From: B4-G1 sp964393895
GTDB taxonomy: Bacteria > Chloroflexota > Anaerolineae > B4-G1
Reading direction: 5' to 3'
NCBI GenBank assembly: GCA_964393895.1
Contig: CAYMWP010000040.1
Coordinates: 1-31,430 of the forward strand
DNA: 31,430 nt
Shown: piece by piece, positions 24,087-31,404 of the stretch
How positions within the stretch are numbered: the stretch's first letter is position 1
Layout: the number at the start of each line of letters is the position of its first letter
The notes under the pieces: generated by a model
The model's input: the letters and a program-made list of their open reading frames with translations, nothing else
Databases searched by the model: none
What the model was told of the DNA's origin: nothing
Position numbers and translations under genes: made by a program

Positions 24087-24839
24087 ATGAGTGGCGGATA
24101 CTCTATCTTGATCGTAGAAGACAATGACCAATGGCAAGAGGTCCTGAGAGAGCCTTTGGAGGACGAGGGCTACGATGTGACCATCGTCGCCGACTACCGG
24201 GACAGCCGGCGGATCCTGGAGAAACACGTCTTCGATCTGGTGATCCTGGATCTATTGCTGGATGAGGCGTCGCCGCTTTTGGACGGCGAGCGTTTGCTGG
24301 CTCACATTTCGCGCTGCTATCCGAACACAGCCTGCATCGTCGTCACTGGGTGGGGCGACATCCGGCTCGTGCGAGATGCATTCAAGCAACATCACGTGGT
24401 GGACTTTATTGACAAAGACCAATTTGACATCTTGACCTTCCTGGACGCATGCCAGGTCGCTCTTATGGAATGCGACCAGGCCGACGATGTCACAGGCAGC
24501 TCGTCCTCCACCGTCTCCCTCACTGCCTTGCGTCGGACCCTGGACGAGAAATTCGATTTGGAAGAAGTCAAGAATCTGTGCTTTGACCTGGGCATTGACT
24601 TTGACGATTTGCCCGGCGAAGGGAAAAAAACGCGGGAATTAGTGGCCTATTGCTGGCGGCACGATTGTCTGGAAAATCTGATGGCCAAAATAGACAGCTT
24701 GCGACCGGCTCGCCAAGTCGCCTTTGCCCGTGCCGCGTCTGGAGTGCACCGCAGAGACGCAGAGAGCGCGGAGGAATCAAGTGACGGTCAATCGAGTCAC
24801 CAGGACAATCGTCCGCCTGGCGCCCCATCGGCTTGCTAG
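24087..24839 (+). CDS. receiver fused to effector-associated (Death-like) adaptor-type domain, 250 aa
   Basis: Residues 5-128 form a receiver (IVEDNDQW; phosphoacceptor Asp55 in VILDLLLD; Thr87 in VVTGWG; Lys110 in IDKDQFD). A Ser-rich linker (137-144) leads to a compact helical module at about 145-207 with LCFDLGIDFDDLPGEGKK (164-181) and RELVAYCW (183-190). From memory this resembles effector-associated domains of Chloroflexota and cyanobacterial conflict proteins, where an FDLG-[VI]-D-[YF]-D-x-LPGEGK core precedes proteases, TIR or NACHT effectors; I cannot verify the exact family. There is no catalytic output. The last 30 residues are low-complexity and encoded by a dispersed repeat, so the native tail may be lost. 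The ATG at 24087 follows GGGGG. It is convergent with, and overlaps by 4 bases, the TIG protein gene. Confidence 0.8.
   Translation: MSGGYSILIVEDNDQWQEVLREPLEDEGYDVTIVADYRDSRRILEKHVFDLVILDLLLDEASPLLDGERLLAHISRCYPNTACIVVTGWGDIRLVRDAFKQHHVVDFIDKDQFDILTFLDACQVALMECDQADDVTGSSSSTVSLTALRRTLDEKFDLEEVKNLCFDLGIDFDDLPGEGKKTRELVAYCWRHDCLENLMAKIDSLRPARQVAFARAASGVHRRDAESAEESSDGQSSHQDNRPPGAPSAC
24747..24776. repeat. CAGAGACGCAGAG-type dispersed repeat within coding sequence
   Basis: CACCGCAGAGACGCAGAGAG and the following GCGCGGAGGA form the purine-rich, roughly 7-10-base-periodic repeat I recall from many bacterial genomes, usually between genes. Here it is read as HRRDAESAEE, residues 221-230 of the adaptor-type protein. 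Confidence 0.55.
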
Positions 24840-26785
24840 TTCAACCGCTCGACCGCATCAATTTGACCATAGTCGGTGCCGCCGGCCGGATAGGTGAAGC
24901 GCACCAGGTGGAACGAGTAGCCGGGCGGCGGTGGTGATTGTACTGCGCCGATGTCTATCTCTATGCCGGAACCCGGGTAGGGGTACAGGTCACCCTGAGG
25001 AATAGGCTCGTCCTCTAGCTCACCGTCGCCATCGCTGGCATAGCCGTCCACGTTTGTGCCGCTCACGTCACCCGGATTGTCGCCGTCCCACTCGAACACC
25101 GTGTACCAGGTTACACCATCGGCCGAGAGATCAATGGTGATGTAATCGAGATAAATGCTGCCGCCCGTGAGCCATTCGTAAAAGACCATGTCAGAGCCGG
25201 GGCCATCAATGATGCCCCGCCCGGTGCCAAAGTCGAGCGTGATCGTATCCGAGTTATCAATACCCACCGGCACGTTGTCCGGAGGGCCTCCTGCATCAGA
25301 ACACGAACCGACCAGGGAACCGGTACACGTCACCGACGTGGTGTACATGTAAGGTGTTATGTCGTACGGTTGGGCTGAGGCGAGGTTGCTCGCAGCCGAC
25401 TCGTTGCTGGCAACGTCAATGGCGGTGACGTAATACGTGTAGGTCGTGCCGTTGGTGACGGCCGCGTCGCGATAGCTGTTTTCGGTGACTGCGGTCAAAA
25501 AGCCGCTGTCGGTTCTATAGACGTTGTACCCTGCCAGGTCAATTTCCGAGTTGGGGTCCCAGCCCAGGACGATTTGACTTTCGCCGGCGGCCGCGCGCAG
25601 ATTGGCCGGCGCAGCCGGCGGAGTGTCGGCGACGATGGTGAAAGCGTTAGCCAGGCTGCCGGTGGGGTCGGTGGGGCCGGGGTTGGTGACGTAAAGGGTG
25701 TAGGTGCCCAGGCCCATCCCGGCCGAACGGCAGGGCACCACCGCCGTCAATGTGTTCTGGTCAACGTAGGTCACGTTGAGCAAAGGCACGCCATCCAACC
25801 TGGCCCGCAGTGCTCCCGGCGCTCCGGTGTTGCGAAAGTTGCCGCCGGTGATGGTGACCGCCCGGTCGGTGGTGGTAAACCAGGTGTTGGGGTTGATGGC
25901 GGCGACTACCGGGATCGGGTTGGTCGCCGTGTAAGCGTTGGGCAACACGTCCGATTGACTATCGGGATTGGTGACGGTGAGGTCATAATAGCCGGCCACG
26001 ATGCCCACCGGCACCGCTGCCTGGATCAAAGTCGGCGCACAATTGGAGACGGCCAGCGGCACACCGTCCAACGAGGCCGAGCAGCCGGCCTGGAAATTCA
26101 GCCCGCTGATGGTCACGTTCACGGCTGCGGTGTTGACCCCGGTATCCGGTGTGATGGCCTGAACGATGGGCGGCGGCACGGGAGTATCGGTCGGCACGGG
26201 AGTGTTGGTCCTGGTAGGGGGTTGGGGAGGAGAGGTCGGGGTGGAGGTGTCGGTCGGCGTGGTGGTGGGGGTGGAGGTGGTCGTCGGCGTGGGCGTGCCG
26301 GTCGGCGTGGGCGTGCCGGTCGGCGTGGGTGTGCCGGTCGGCGTGGGCGTGCCGGTCGGCGTGGGTGTGGGCGTGAGGGATGGGGTGAGCGTGGTCGGAG
26401 GTGGGGAGGGCGTTGGGCTCGCGCCCGCTATCCCCTGGGGCGTCGGCGTGGCCGTCGGCTGGGGGCCTACGACCATCGTGGGGACCACGACCAGCGTCCC
26501 GGCAGGGGTCAAAAGGCTGTCCGAAGACCACTGAGGGGTCATGACTTCTGGACGCAGGGGGGGGACTTTTAACTCCCCGGCTTCAAATTCGCCTCCCGCG
26601 TCGGGGTTCAGTTCGGAGAACATGTCGGCGTAGACCTGCCACCGCGGGTCCTGCCTGACCGCCATTATGGCGGCACCGAACAGACAACTGAATCCCAGCA
26701 ACATGACGACCAGGAACAGCAGCCAGTCTCGCCGTCCCCGCTCCCTGTTTTCCCCTTGCCCGTTGTCGGAAGTTGGCCTAGCCAT
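24836..26785 (-). CDS. membrane-anchored TIG/FN3 surface protein, 649 aa
   Basis: A basic N-terminus is followed by one TM anchor (21-42), then a Thr/Pro-rich linker (about 108-205) with (TPTPTG)n repeats, two IPT/TIG domains (about 206-288 and 290-385; ITPDTGVNT, INPNTWFTT), one fibronectin III domain (about 388-470; GWDPNSEIDLAGYNVYR) and a roughly 165-residue C-terminal beta domain rich in Asp and Gly with paired cysteines (VTCTGSLVGSCSD). The domains would lie outside the membrane, as in adhesion or carbohydrate-binding proteins. The ATG is 3 bases after the stop of the sensor kinase gene (TAATGTATG) and has no ribosome site of its own, so translation is probably coupled. It may be a target or stalk protein of the same pathway. 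Confidence 0.87.
   Translation of the reverse strand: MARPTSDNGQGENRERGRRDWLLFLVVMLLGFSCLFGAAIMAVRQDPRWQVYADMFSELNPDAGGEFEAGELKVPPLRPEVMTPQWSSDSLLTPAGTLVVVPTMVVGPQPTATPTPQGIAGASPTPSPPPTTLTPSLTPTPTPTGTPTPTGTPTPTGTPTPTGTPTPTTTSTPTTTPTDTSTPTSPPQPPTRTNTPVPTDTPVPPPIVQAITPDTGVNTAAVNVTISGLNFQAGCSASLDGVPLAVSNCAPTLIQAAVPVGIVAGYYDLTVTNPDSQSDVLPNAYTATNPIPVVAAINPNTWFTTTDRAVTITGGNFRNTGAPGALRARLDGVPLLNVTYVDQNTLTAVVPCRSAGMGLGTYTLYVTNPGPTDPTGSLANAFTIVADTPPAAPANLRAAAGESQIVLGWDPNSEIDLAGYNVYRTDSGFLTAVTENSYRDAAVTNGTTYTYYVTAIDVASNESAASNLASAQPYDITPYMYTTSVTCTGSLVGSCSDAGGPPDNVPVGIDNSDTITLDFGTGRGIIDGPGSDMVFYEWLTGGSIYLDYITIDLSADGVTWYTVFEWDGDNPGDVSGTNVDGYASDGDGELEDEPIPQGDLYPYPGSGIEIDIGAVQSPPPPGYSFHLVRFTYPAGGTDYGQIDAVERLN
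26286..26357 (-). repeat. 18-bp tandem repeat, four units
   Basis: Four head-to-tail 18-bp units (GGCGTGGGYGTGCCGGTC on the plus strand) encode the TPTPTG hexapeptides of the surface-protein linker. Copy-number change would stay in frame. Confidence 0.85.
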
Positions 26786-26788
26786 ACA

Positions 26789-29017
26789 TTACGTCTCGAC
26801 CGCGTCTTGCTCGCTATCTTGATTCGACGACGCCGGAATGATCATACTGAAGGTGCTGCCTTTCCCCTCTTCGCTGACGAGGCCAACTTGCCCCCCGTGC
26901 GCTTCGACGATGGCTCTGGTCACGTACAGACCAATGCCAAGCCCCCGCGCTTCCCCTTCCGCCCCCTGCGTGACTCGGGTGACGTTGTAGAAGCGATTAA
27001 AGACTCTCTGCCGGTCATCGGGGGGGATACCCGGCCCGGTGTCCGTGACGTCGAGGATCACCTGGTCATCTCGGCTGGAGAGCCGCAATTTGACACTGCC
27101 GCCGGCCGGTGTGTGCTGCATTGCATTGCGCACCAGGTTGATGATCGCCCAGCGCAATCGTTTGGCGTCGGCAGACACCGGAGGCAGGTCAGTGGGAGTC
27201 TCCACCTCGAAGGTCAGCTCTTTTTCGTCCATTCGCGGGCGCCATTCTTCCGCTATCTCCTCGACGAGGCCGGGCAGCAGAACGGGGTGTTGCCGCAAGC
27301 CCAACCGGCCTACCGCCTCCATCTCTGAGAAATCTAACAGCGCGTTTATCATTGTCACCAGATTATCGGTGTGGCGATTGATCGTCTCCAGGAAACCACG
27401 TTGTTCCTCGCTCAGGATGCCGGCCGAGTTGGCGAGTAAGAGCTCGCTGTATCCCTTGATCGCCGTCAGGGGGGTGCGCAGTTCGTGGGAGACGTGGGTG
27501 ATGAAAGCGTCCTTGAGTTGTTCCGCCTCGACCTCGACGGTCACGTCTCGCAACACGATCACGTTGCCCAGAGACTCGCCGCTATCTTTTTGGACGTTGG
27601 CCGAGTGCGCCCTGATCACCTTCTGCCCCACCTCGATCTGCCGGCGATCCAAGAGCCAGGGATTCGTCCGCGAGCCGGCGATTTCTTCCAGGTCTCCCGA
27701 TGGCGGCTCGCGCAACGGGCCGAGCTTGAAGTGGGTCGCCAATTCTTCTAGCAGTTCCTCGGCCGTCGTGTTCAGCGGTTCGAATTCTCCTTCCAGGTCT
27801 TCCAGCAACACGCCGTCGCCGATGCTGGAGAGTATCGCCCGCATACGGCTCAACGCCTCTTCCAACGCCCGAGTACGTTCTTCCAGGCGACCGGTCATCT
27901 CGTCAAAGGTCGTGGCCAGTATGCCGATCTCGTCCGCGCTCACGATGCCAGTGCGCTGGTCGAGATGCCCTTCGGCCACGGCCCGCGACGCGCGTACCAG
28001 GTGACTGATGGGATTGGTGATGCGTTGAGAGATCAGGTAGCCGACCGCGACGACCATCACCGTCGCCGTGATAAAGATCACCGCGTAGGTATTACGGCTG
28101 TCGGCGCTGGCCTGGACGATAAAGTCCGACGGCAGGGCAACGCCAAAGACTCCCAGGCTCTCGTTGCCCACGCGCAGGGCGCCATGGGCAGTCCGGTACC
28201 AGCGGCCGTGAATGGAGAAATTCTCGCCGCGGATGATCTCGGTGCTGCGTAGAACCTGGTCGTGCAACTCTGGCCCGATGGCGGCGGGTTGCTCGGTCAG
28301 CGCAAAGGTGCTTTTGATGGCCTGGCCTTTACCGTCGTAGACGATCACGTCGGCCAGGGAAACTCGCTTGAGATAGGGCAGCAGTGTGTCGAGCGAGGTG
28401 CCAACTACGACCACTCCCACCACTTGCCCCTCCAGCCCAACGGGGACAGCGGTGAAATAATAGTGCCGCTGATCCGTCCGGTGGTAGCCCAGGGCGCGTC
28501 TGGGCAAACTCTTTGGATCGCCGGCTGCGAGCAATTCTTGCGCTATCCCCAGCTCTGAGACGTCGAACGCCCCGCCCACGCTCTCAAGTGTGCCATCCTC
28601 CTGCAACAGCGTGTGCGCCATCGCCTGGCCCTCCACGTCAACGACGATCATGCACTCCACCTGTCGGAGAGCAATCGCCCGCTCAGCCAACGTGGTCACG
28701 ACCTCTCGATCTCCGTCTCGCAACGCTTCTGCCAGGTCAGTCGTGAAAGCGACTGCCCGCGCTGATTCGATGTGGTCCAGTTCCAGGCTCGCCAGGCCGT
28801 CCGACACTGTGCGGCCTGCGTCGAGTAACTGGTTGGTCAACCGCTCGTCCAGGGAGCTGGCGACCAGCGTGGTCACCACATAAGTGCCGGCGACGGCCAC
28901 GATCAGCGTGAGGATCAGGTAGGGCAGGACGATCTTGACGCGGATGCCAAAATCACGGACGCGGCCCAAGCGCCTGACCCATCCGGTAAGTTTTCCCGAT
29001 TCTCGATCCTGTGCCAC
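26789..29017 (-). CDS. membrane sensor histidine kinase, 742 aa
   Basis: TM1 (about 28-50) and TM2 (about 311-331) enclose a roughly 260-residue extracytoplasmic sensor of Cache-like layout (CMIVVDVEGQAMAHT at 122-136; YYFTAVPVGLEGQVVGVVVVG at 186-206 region). HAMP follows (about 332-385), then a degenerate PAS-type domain (390-495), HisKA with His511 in VSHELRTPLTAIKGY, and HATPase_c (NLVRNAMQHTP 627-637; DTGPGI 659-664; GLGIGL 692-697). The GTG at 29017 follows GGAGGG. It starts 14 bases after the ruvA stop, so it is read as part of the yebC-ruvCA transcript. No response regulator is encoded beside it on this strand; the nearest are the convergent receiver genes. Confidence 0.92.
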   Translation of the reverse strand: MAQDRESGKLTGWVRRLGRVRDFGIRVKIVLPYLILTLIVAVAGTYVVTTLVASSLDERLTNQLLDAGRTVSDGLASLELDHIESARAVAFTTDLAEALRDGDREVVTTLAERAIALRQVECMIVVDVEGQAMAHTLLQEDGTLESVGGAFDVSELGIAQELLAAGDPKSLPRRALGYHRTDQRHYYFTAVPVGLEGQVVGVVVVGTSLDTLLPYLKRVSLADVIVYDGKGQAIKSTFALTEQPAAIGPELHDQVLRSTEIIRGENFSIHGRWYRTAHGALRVGNESLGVFGVALPSDFIVQASADSRNTYAVIFITATVMVVAVGYLISQRITNPISHLVRASRAVAEGHLDQRTGIVSADEIGILATTFDEMTGRLEERTRALEEALSRMRAILSSIGDGVLLEDLEGEFEPLNTTAEELLEELATHFKLGPLREPPSGDLEEIAGSRTNPWLLDRRQIEVGQKVIRAHSANVQKDSGESLGNVIVLRDVTVEVEAEQLKDAFITHVSHELRTPLTAIKGYSELLLANSAGILSEEQRGFLETINRHTDNLVTMINALLDFSEMEAVGRLGLRQHPVLLPGLVEEIAEEWRPRMDEKELTFEVETPTDLPPVSADAKRLRWAIINLVRNAMQHTPAGGSVKLRLSSRDDQVILDVTDTGPGIPPDDRQRVFNRFYNVTRVTQGAEGEARGLGIGLYVTRAIVEAHGGQVGLVSEEGKGSTFSMIIPASSNQDSEQDAVET

Positions 29018-29031
29018 TGGCTTCCCTCCAA

Positions 29032-29613
29032 TCAGGGCGCAGCGAAATAGGCTAACGCCTGGCGCACTCGTTCTTCGATGGGCAGGTCTTTATCCTGGGG
29101 CAGGCTCTGGAGCGCCGTCTGTGCCTCGACCAGGCTAAAGCCCAGGCCGGTCAGTGCGGCAATGACTTGTCCATCGGTTTCGCTCAACAAGGGCGCTATC
29201 TCGGCCCCGGTGGGACTGATCTTGTCCTTCAAGTGAAAGATGATTGATTTGGCCGTCTTGGGGCCAATGCCCGGCACCCGAGATAGCAGCCCCGGCTCTT
29301 CCTTTACCACGGCCTGGCGGAGCGCGTCCGGCGAGATCGTCCCCAGCAGCGCCAGCGCGACCTTGGGGCCGACGCCGGAGACGCTCAGCAAGAGTTTGAA
29401 CAGCGACAGTTCATCTTTTGTGAGAAAGCCATACAGCGCCAGTTCGTTTTCTCGCACGTGCAGATGGGTGAACAACTCCACCGGCTGGCCGGCGTCGCCC
29501 AGTTGGGGCGGCACGTCGAGGGGCACGCTCACCCTGAGACCAAGCCCTCCGGCGCGGACCACCACGTGATCCTCTCCGACGCTCCACACCGTCCCGCTGA
29601 GCCGGGCGATCAT
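29032..29613 (-). CDS. ruvA: Holliday junction branch-migration protein RuvA, 193 aa
   Basis: RuvA binds four-way junctions as a tetramer and recruits the RuvB motor. The OB-fold domain spans 1-63 (MIARLSGTV; LYGFLTKDE), two helix-hairpin-helix motifs are VSGVGPKVAL (78-87) and RVPGIGPKTA (112-121), and the RuvB-binding domain III runs 145-192 (ALTGLGFS). Length is normal. The start is one base after the ruvC stop (TGAGATG), so the two are translationally coupled. ruvB does not follow; a sensor kinase gene does. Confidence 0.96.
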   Translation of the reverse strand: MIARLSGTVWSVGEDHVVVRAGGLGLRVSVPLDVPPQLGDAGQPVELFTHLHVRENELALYGFLTKDELSLFKLLLSVSGVGPKVALALLGTISPDALRQAVVKEEPGLLSRVPGIGPKTAKSIIFHLKDKISPTGAEIAPLLSETDGQVIAALTGLGFSLVEAQTALQSLPQDKDLPIEERVRQALAYFAAP

Positions 29614-29614
29614 C

Positions 29615-30112
29615 TCACCTTTGCTCCTCAGAAAGCGCGGATAGGCGGGCCGAATGAAAGTGGCAGATGGCGACTGCCAGCGCGTCGGCCGCGTCGTCGG
29701 GGCGCGGCGTCTCCTCCAGGCCCAACAGCAAGCGCACCATCTCCTGCATCTGTCCTTTGTCCGCGTTCCCGTACCCGGTCACTGCCTGCTTGATCGCCGA
29801 CGGCGTGTACTCGGCCACGTCGAGGCCGGCCTCTGCCAGGGCCAGGAGCGCCACTCCGCGCGCCTGCCCCACGCTCATCGCCGTGCGCACGTTGCTGCTA
29901 AAGAACAGCTCCTCCACGGCGGACGTCGTCGGCTGCCACTCCGCGGCCAGCTCCCTCACCGCCCGGTGGATCAACTGCAAGCGCGCGGGAAGGGGTTGAT
30001 CGGCCGGTGTCCTGATCACCCCGAACGTGAGCGATTTCAGGTCTCTTCCCACCTCCTCCACCACGCCATAGCCGGTAGTGGCGGTGCCGGGGTCAATGCC
30101 TAGCACGCGCAT
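29615..30112 (-). CDS. ruvC: Holliday junction endonuclease RuvC, 165 aa
   Basis: RuvC cuts Holliday junctions symmetrically as a dimer. The RNase H-like fold begins MRVLGIDPGTATTGYG with catalytic Asp7; the other acids are Glu67 (AVEELFF), Asp140 and Asp143 (PDDAADALA). Also seen are SVGQARGVAL (80-89) and YTPSAIKQAVTGYGNADK (102-119). Length is typical. It starts 9 bases after the yebC stop. Confidence 0.97.
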   Translation of the reverse strand: MRVLGIDPGTATTGYGVVEEVGRDLKSLTFGVIRTPADQPLPARLQLIHRAVRELAAEWQPTTSAVEELFFSSNVRTAMSVGQARGVALLALAEAGLDVAEYTPSAIKQAVTGYGNADKGQMQEMVRLLLGLEETPRPDDAADALAVAICHFHSARLSALSEEQR

Positions 30113-30121
30113 TGTCCGAAC

Positions 30122-30874
30122 TCAGGCAGCTTCGTACTTGGCCATCACTTCGTCGCTGATGTCCAGGTTGGAGTAAACCTGCTGGGTGTCGTCCAGATCC
30201 TCCAACGCTTCGATGACGCCCATCACTTGCAGGGTCTCTTTTTCTCCCAATTGCAGCGTGTTCTGGGGAATCATCGCCAGCTCGGAGGTCTCGAACTCGA
30301 TACCTGCATCCTCCAACGCCTGGCGCACCGCCTGGAATTCTCTCAATTCTGCATAGACCTCGATCATATCGTCGCCAAAAACGACGTCCTCTGCGCCCGC
30401 CTCTACCGCGACTTCAAAAACGTTATCCTCGTCTATGCCATCGGACTCGATCGCTATGTATCCTTTGCGTTCGAACTGCCAGGCGACGGCGCCTGCCTCG
30501 GCCAGCGTCCCGCCCTGCCGGGTGAGGACGCGGCGCACGTCGGCGACGGTGCGATTTTTGTTGTCGGTGAGCACCTGTACCAACAAGGCGACGCCGTTGG
30601 AGCCGTATCCCTCATACGTTACCTCCACCAGTTCCTCGCCCTTGAGTTCTCCGGTGCCGCGCTTGATCGCCCGTTCGATGTTGTCTTTGGGCATGTTGGC
30701 GGATTTGGCTTTGTCAATCGCCAGGCGCAGGTTAAAGTTGACGTCGGGATCGCCTCCCCCGGTGCGTGCGGCAATGGTGATCTCTCTACCCAGGCGGGTA
30801 AAGATTTTACCCCGCTTGGCATCCGTCGCGGCTTTTTTATGTTTGATGGTTTTCCATTTACTGTGACCAGACAT
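30122..30874 (-). CDS. yebC: YebC/PmpR (TACO1-like) family protein, 250 aa
   Basis: The N-terminus MSGHSKWKTIKHKKA is the family signature; KNRTVADVRRVL (105-116) and GAVAWQF (127-133) are also conserved. Family members act as transcription regulators or as translation factors relieving stalls on proline-rich stretches, as reported for YebC and the mitochondrial TACO1. The second role is of note because this genome encodes long Pro-rich linkers, but that link is inference. GGAGAG precedes the ATG, and a promoter lies about 90 bases upstream. It heads the ruvC-ruvA operon, a common arrangement. Confidence 0.96.
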   Translation of the reverse strand: MSGHSKWKTIKHKKAATDAKRGKIFTRLGREITIAARTGGGDPDVNFNLRLAIDKAKSANMPKDNIERAIKRGTGELKGEELVEVTYEGYGSNGVALLVQVLTDNKNRTVADVRRVLTRQGGTLAEAGAVAWQFERKGYIAIESDGIDEDNVFEVAVEAGAEDVVFGDDMIEVYAELREFQAVRQALEDAGIEFETSELAMIPQNTLQLGEKETLQVMGVIEALEDLDDTQQVYSNLDISDEVMAKYEAA

Positions 30875-30965
30875 CTCTTGCTCTCCATTGTTACTTGAAG
30901 TTAATGTGCGTGAATCAATGGGGTGCAGAACGTGATTGCGCCATTACGAACACATTGTACCCTGG

Positions 30966-30995
30966 ATTATACCACCGAGCAGCCTGATTGGGCAA
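30966..30995 (-). promoter_or_regulatory. sigma70-type promoter for yebC-ruvCA
   Basis: On the minus strand TTGCCC (30990-30995) and TATAAT (30966-30971) are separated by 18 bases; TACAAT follows shortly after as a possible second -10. The predicted 5' leader is about 80 bases and no riboswitch was recognised in it. Confidence 0.6.
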
Positions 30996-31000
30996 GCAAC

Positions 31001-31090
31001 TCACACACCGGTCTGGATGTTTGCTAACAGGCGATTCATCACTTCCAGATACGCCGGTAACTTGTGATAGATCGCTTCGGCCACGGCCTC
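31001..31090 (-). pseudogene. 29-codon coding remnant
   Basis: An open stretch without a start reads AEAIYHKLPAYLEVMNRLL in its middle and ends in a stop just upstream of the yebC promoter. It looks like an amphipathic C-terminus. It may be the tail of the nucleotidyltransferase remnant at 31211-31402 or of a neighbouring gene; I cannot tell which. Confidence 0.4.
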
Positions 31091-31104
31091 TCAGTAGAGG
31101 CCCT

Positions 31105-31202
31105 AGACCTCGGAGGTCTCTGCCGAGCTTGTGCTCGCCCAAAACCGCCGATTTGGGCAGTTTTTGAGCCTGAAAACACATCTCATTAGACCTCCGAGGT
31201 CT
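31105..31202. repeat. 98-bp insert bounded by 15-bp perfect inverted palindromes
   Basis: AGACCTCGGAGGTCT (31105-31119) is exactly inverted as AGACCTCCGAGGTCT (31188-31202). Inside are CGAGC/GCTCG (31124-31137) and GCCCAAA/TTTGGGC (31137-31158). It sits between two coding remnants and has the same ends as the 82-bp element at 23910-23991. No clear target duplication was found. Confidence 0.65.
31137..31165 (+). terminator. hairpin with T-run inside the palindromic insert
   Basis: GCCCAAA (31137-31143) pairs with TTTGGGC (31152-31158), followed by AGTTTTT on the plus strand. This fits a weak intrinsic terminator, though no plus-strand gene precedes it. Confidence 0.35.
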
Positions 31203-31210
31203 TACCCAAC

Positions 31211-31402
31211 TTATTTGAAACACACCCATACGAGTTCCCGCTCTATGTTTCTGGAGGCCAGTACGCCGATGTCAAAATCAGAAGTCTCTCTATAGGTGTT
31301 CGTCGCGCGGGAGCCAAACAGGTATAGCTTGCAATCACTGAACACCTGTTCCAAGATGATCTTGATTTGAGATAAATGACTCCACTGAAAAAACCAGGTT
31401 TT
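31211..31402 (-). pseudogene. MNT-type nucleotidyltransferase remnant
   Basis: The minus strand reads HLSQIKIILEQVF, then LYLFGSRATNTYRETSDFD, then IGVLASRN, before a stop at 31211. GS-x10-DFD is the exact GSX10DXD metal-binding signature of minimal nucleotidyltransferases (MNT, as in HEPN-MNT toxin-antitoxin pairs). There is no ATG start and an upstream stop closes the frame at 31403. The protein breaks off right after the first catalytic motif, 9 bases from the palindromic insert. It is therefore a broken gene, missing both a start and its C-terminal two thirds. Confidence 0.7.
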
Positions 31403-31404
31403 TC
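31387..31404. repeat. AAACCAGGTTT palindrome
   Basis: GAAAAAACCAGGTTTTTC is an 18-base near-perfect palindrome (the central pair C-A/T-G is offset by one base). It belongs with copies at 14460, 14510, 17013 and 17467. It lies at the 5' edge of the nucleotidyltransferase remnant. Confidence 0.55.

Noticed and set aside
26286..26357. Possible CRISPR array
   Set aside because: The units are contiguous 18-bp coding repeats without spacers, and no cas gene is present.
25574..26572. 332-codon Gly/Arg-rich plus-strand frame
   Set aside because: It is the antisense of the TIG/FN3 surface gene; its low complexity is the mirror of the Thr/Pro linker repeats.
30915..31229. 104-codon minus-strand frame over the yebC promoter region
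   Set aside because: It crosses the promoter, the palindromic insert and both remnants without a ribosome site; the nucleotidyltransferase signature is in a different frame.
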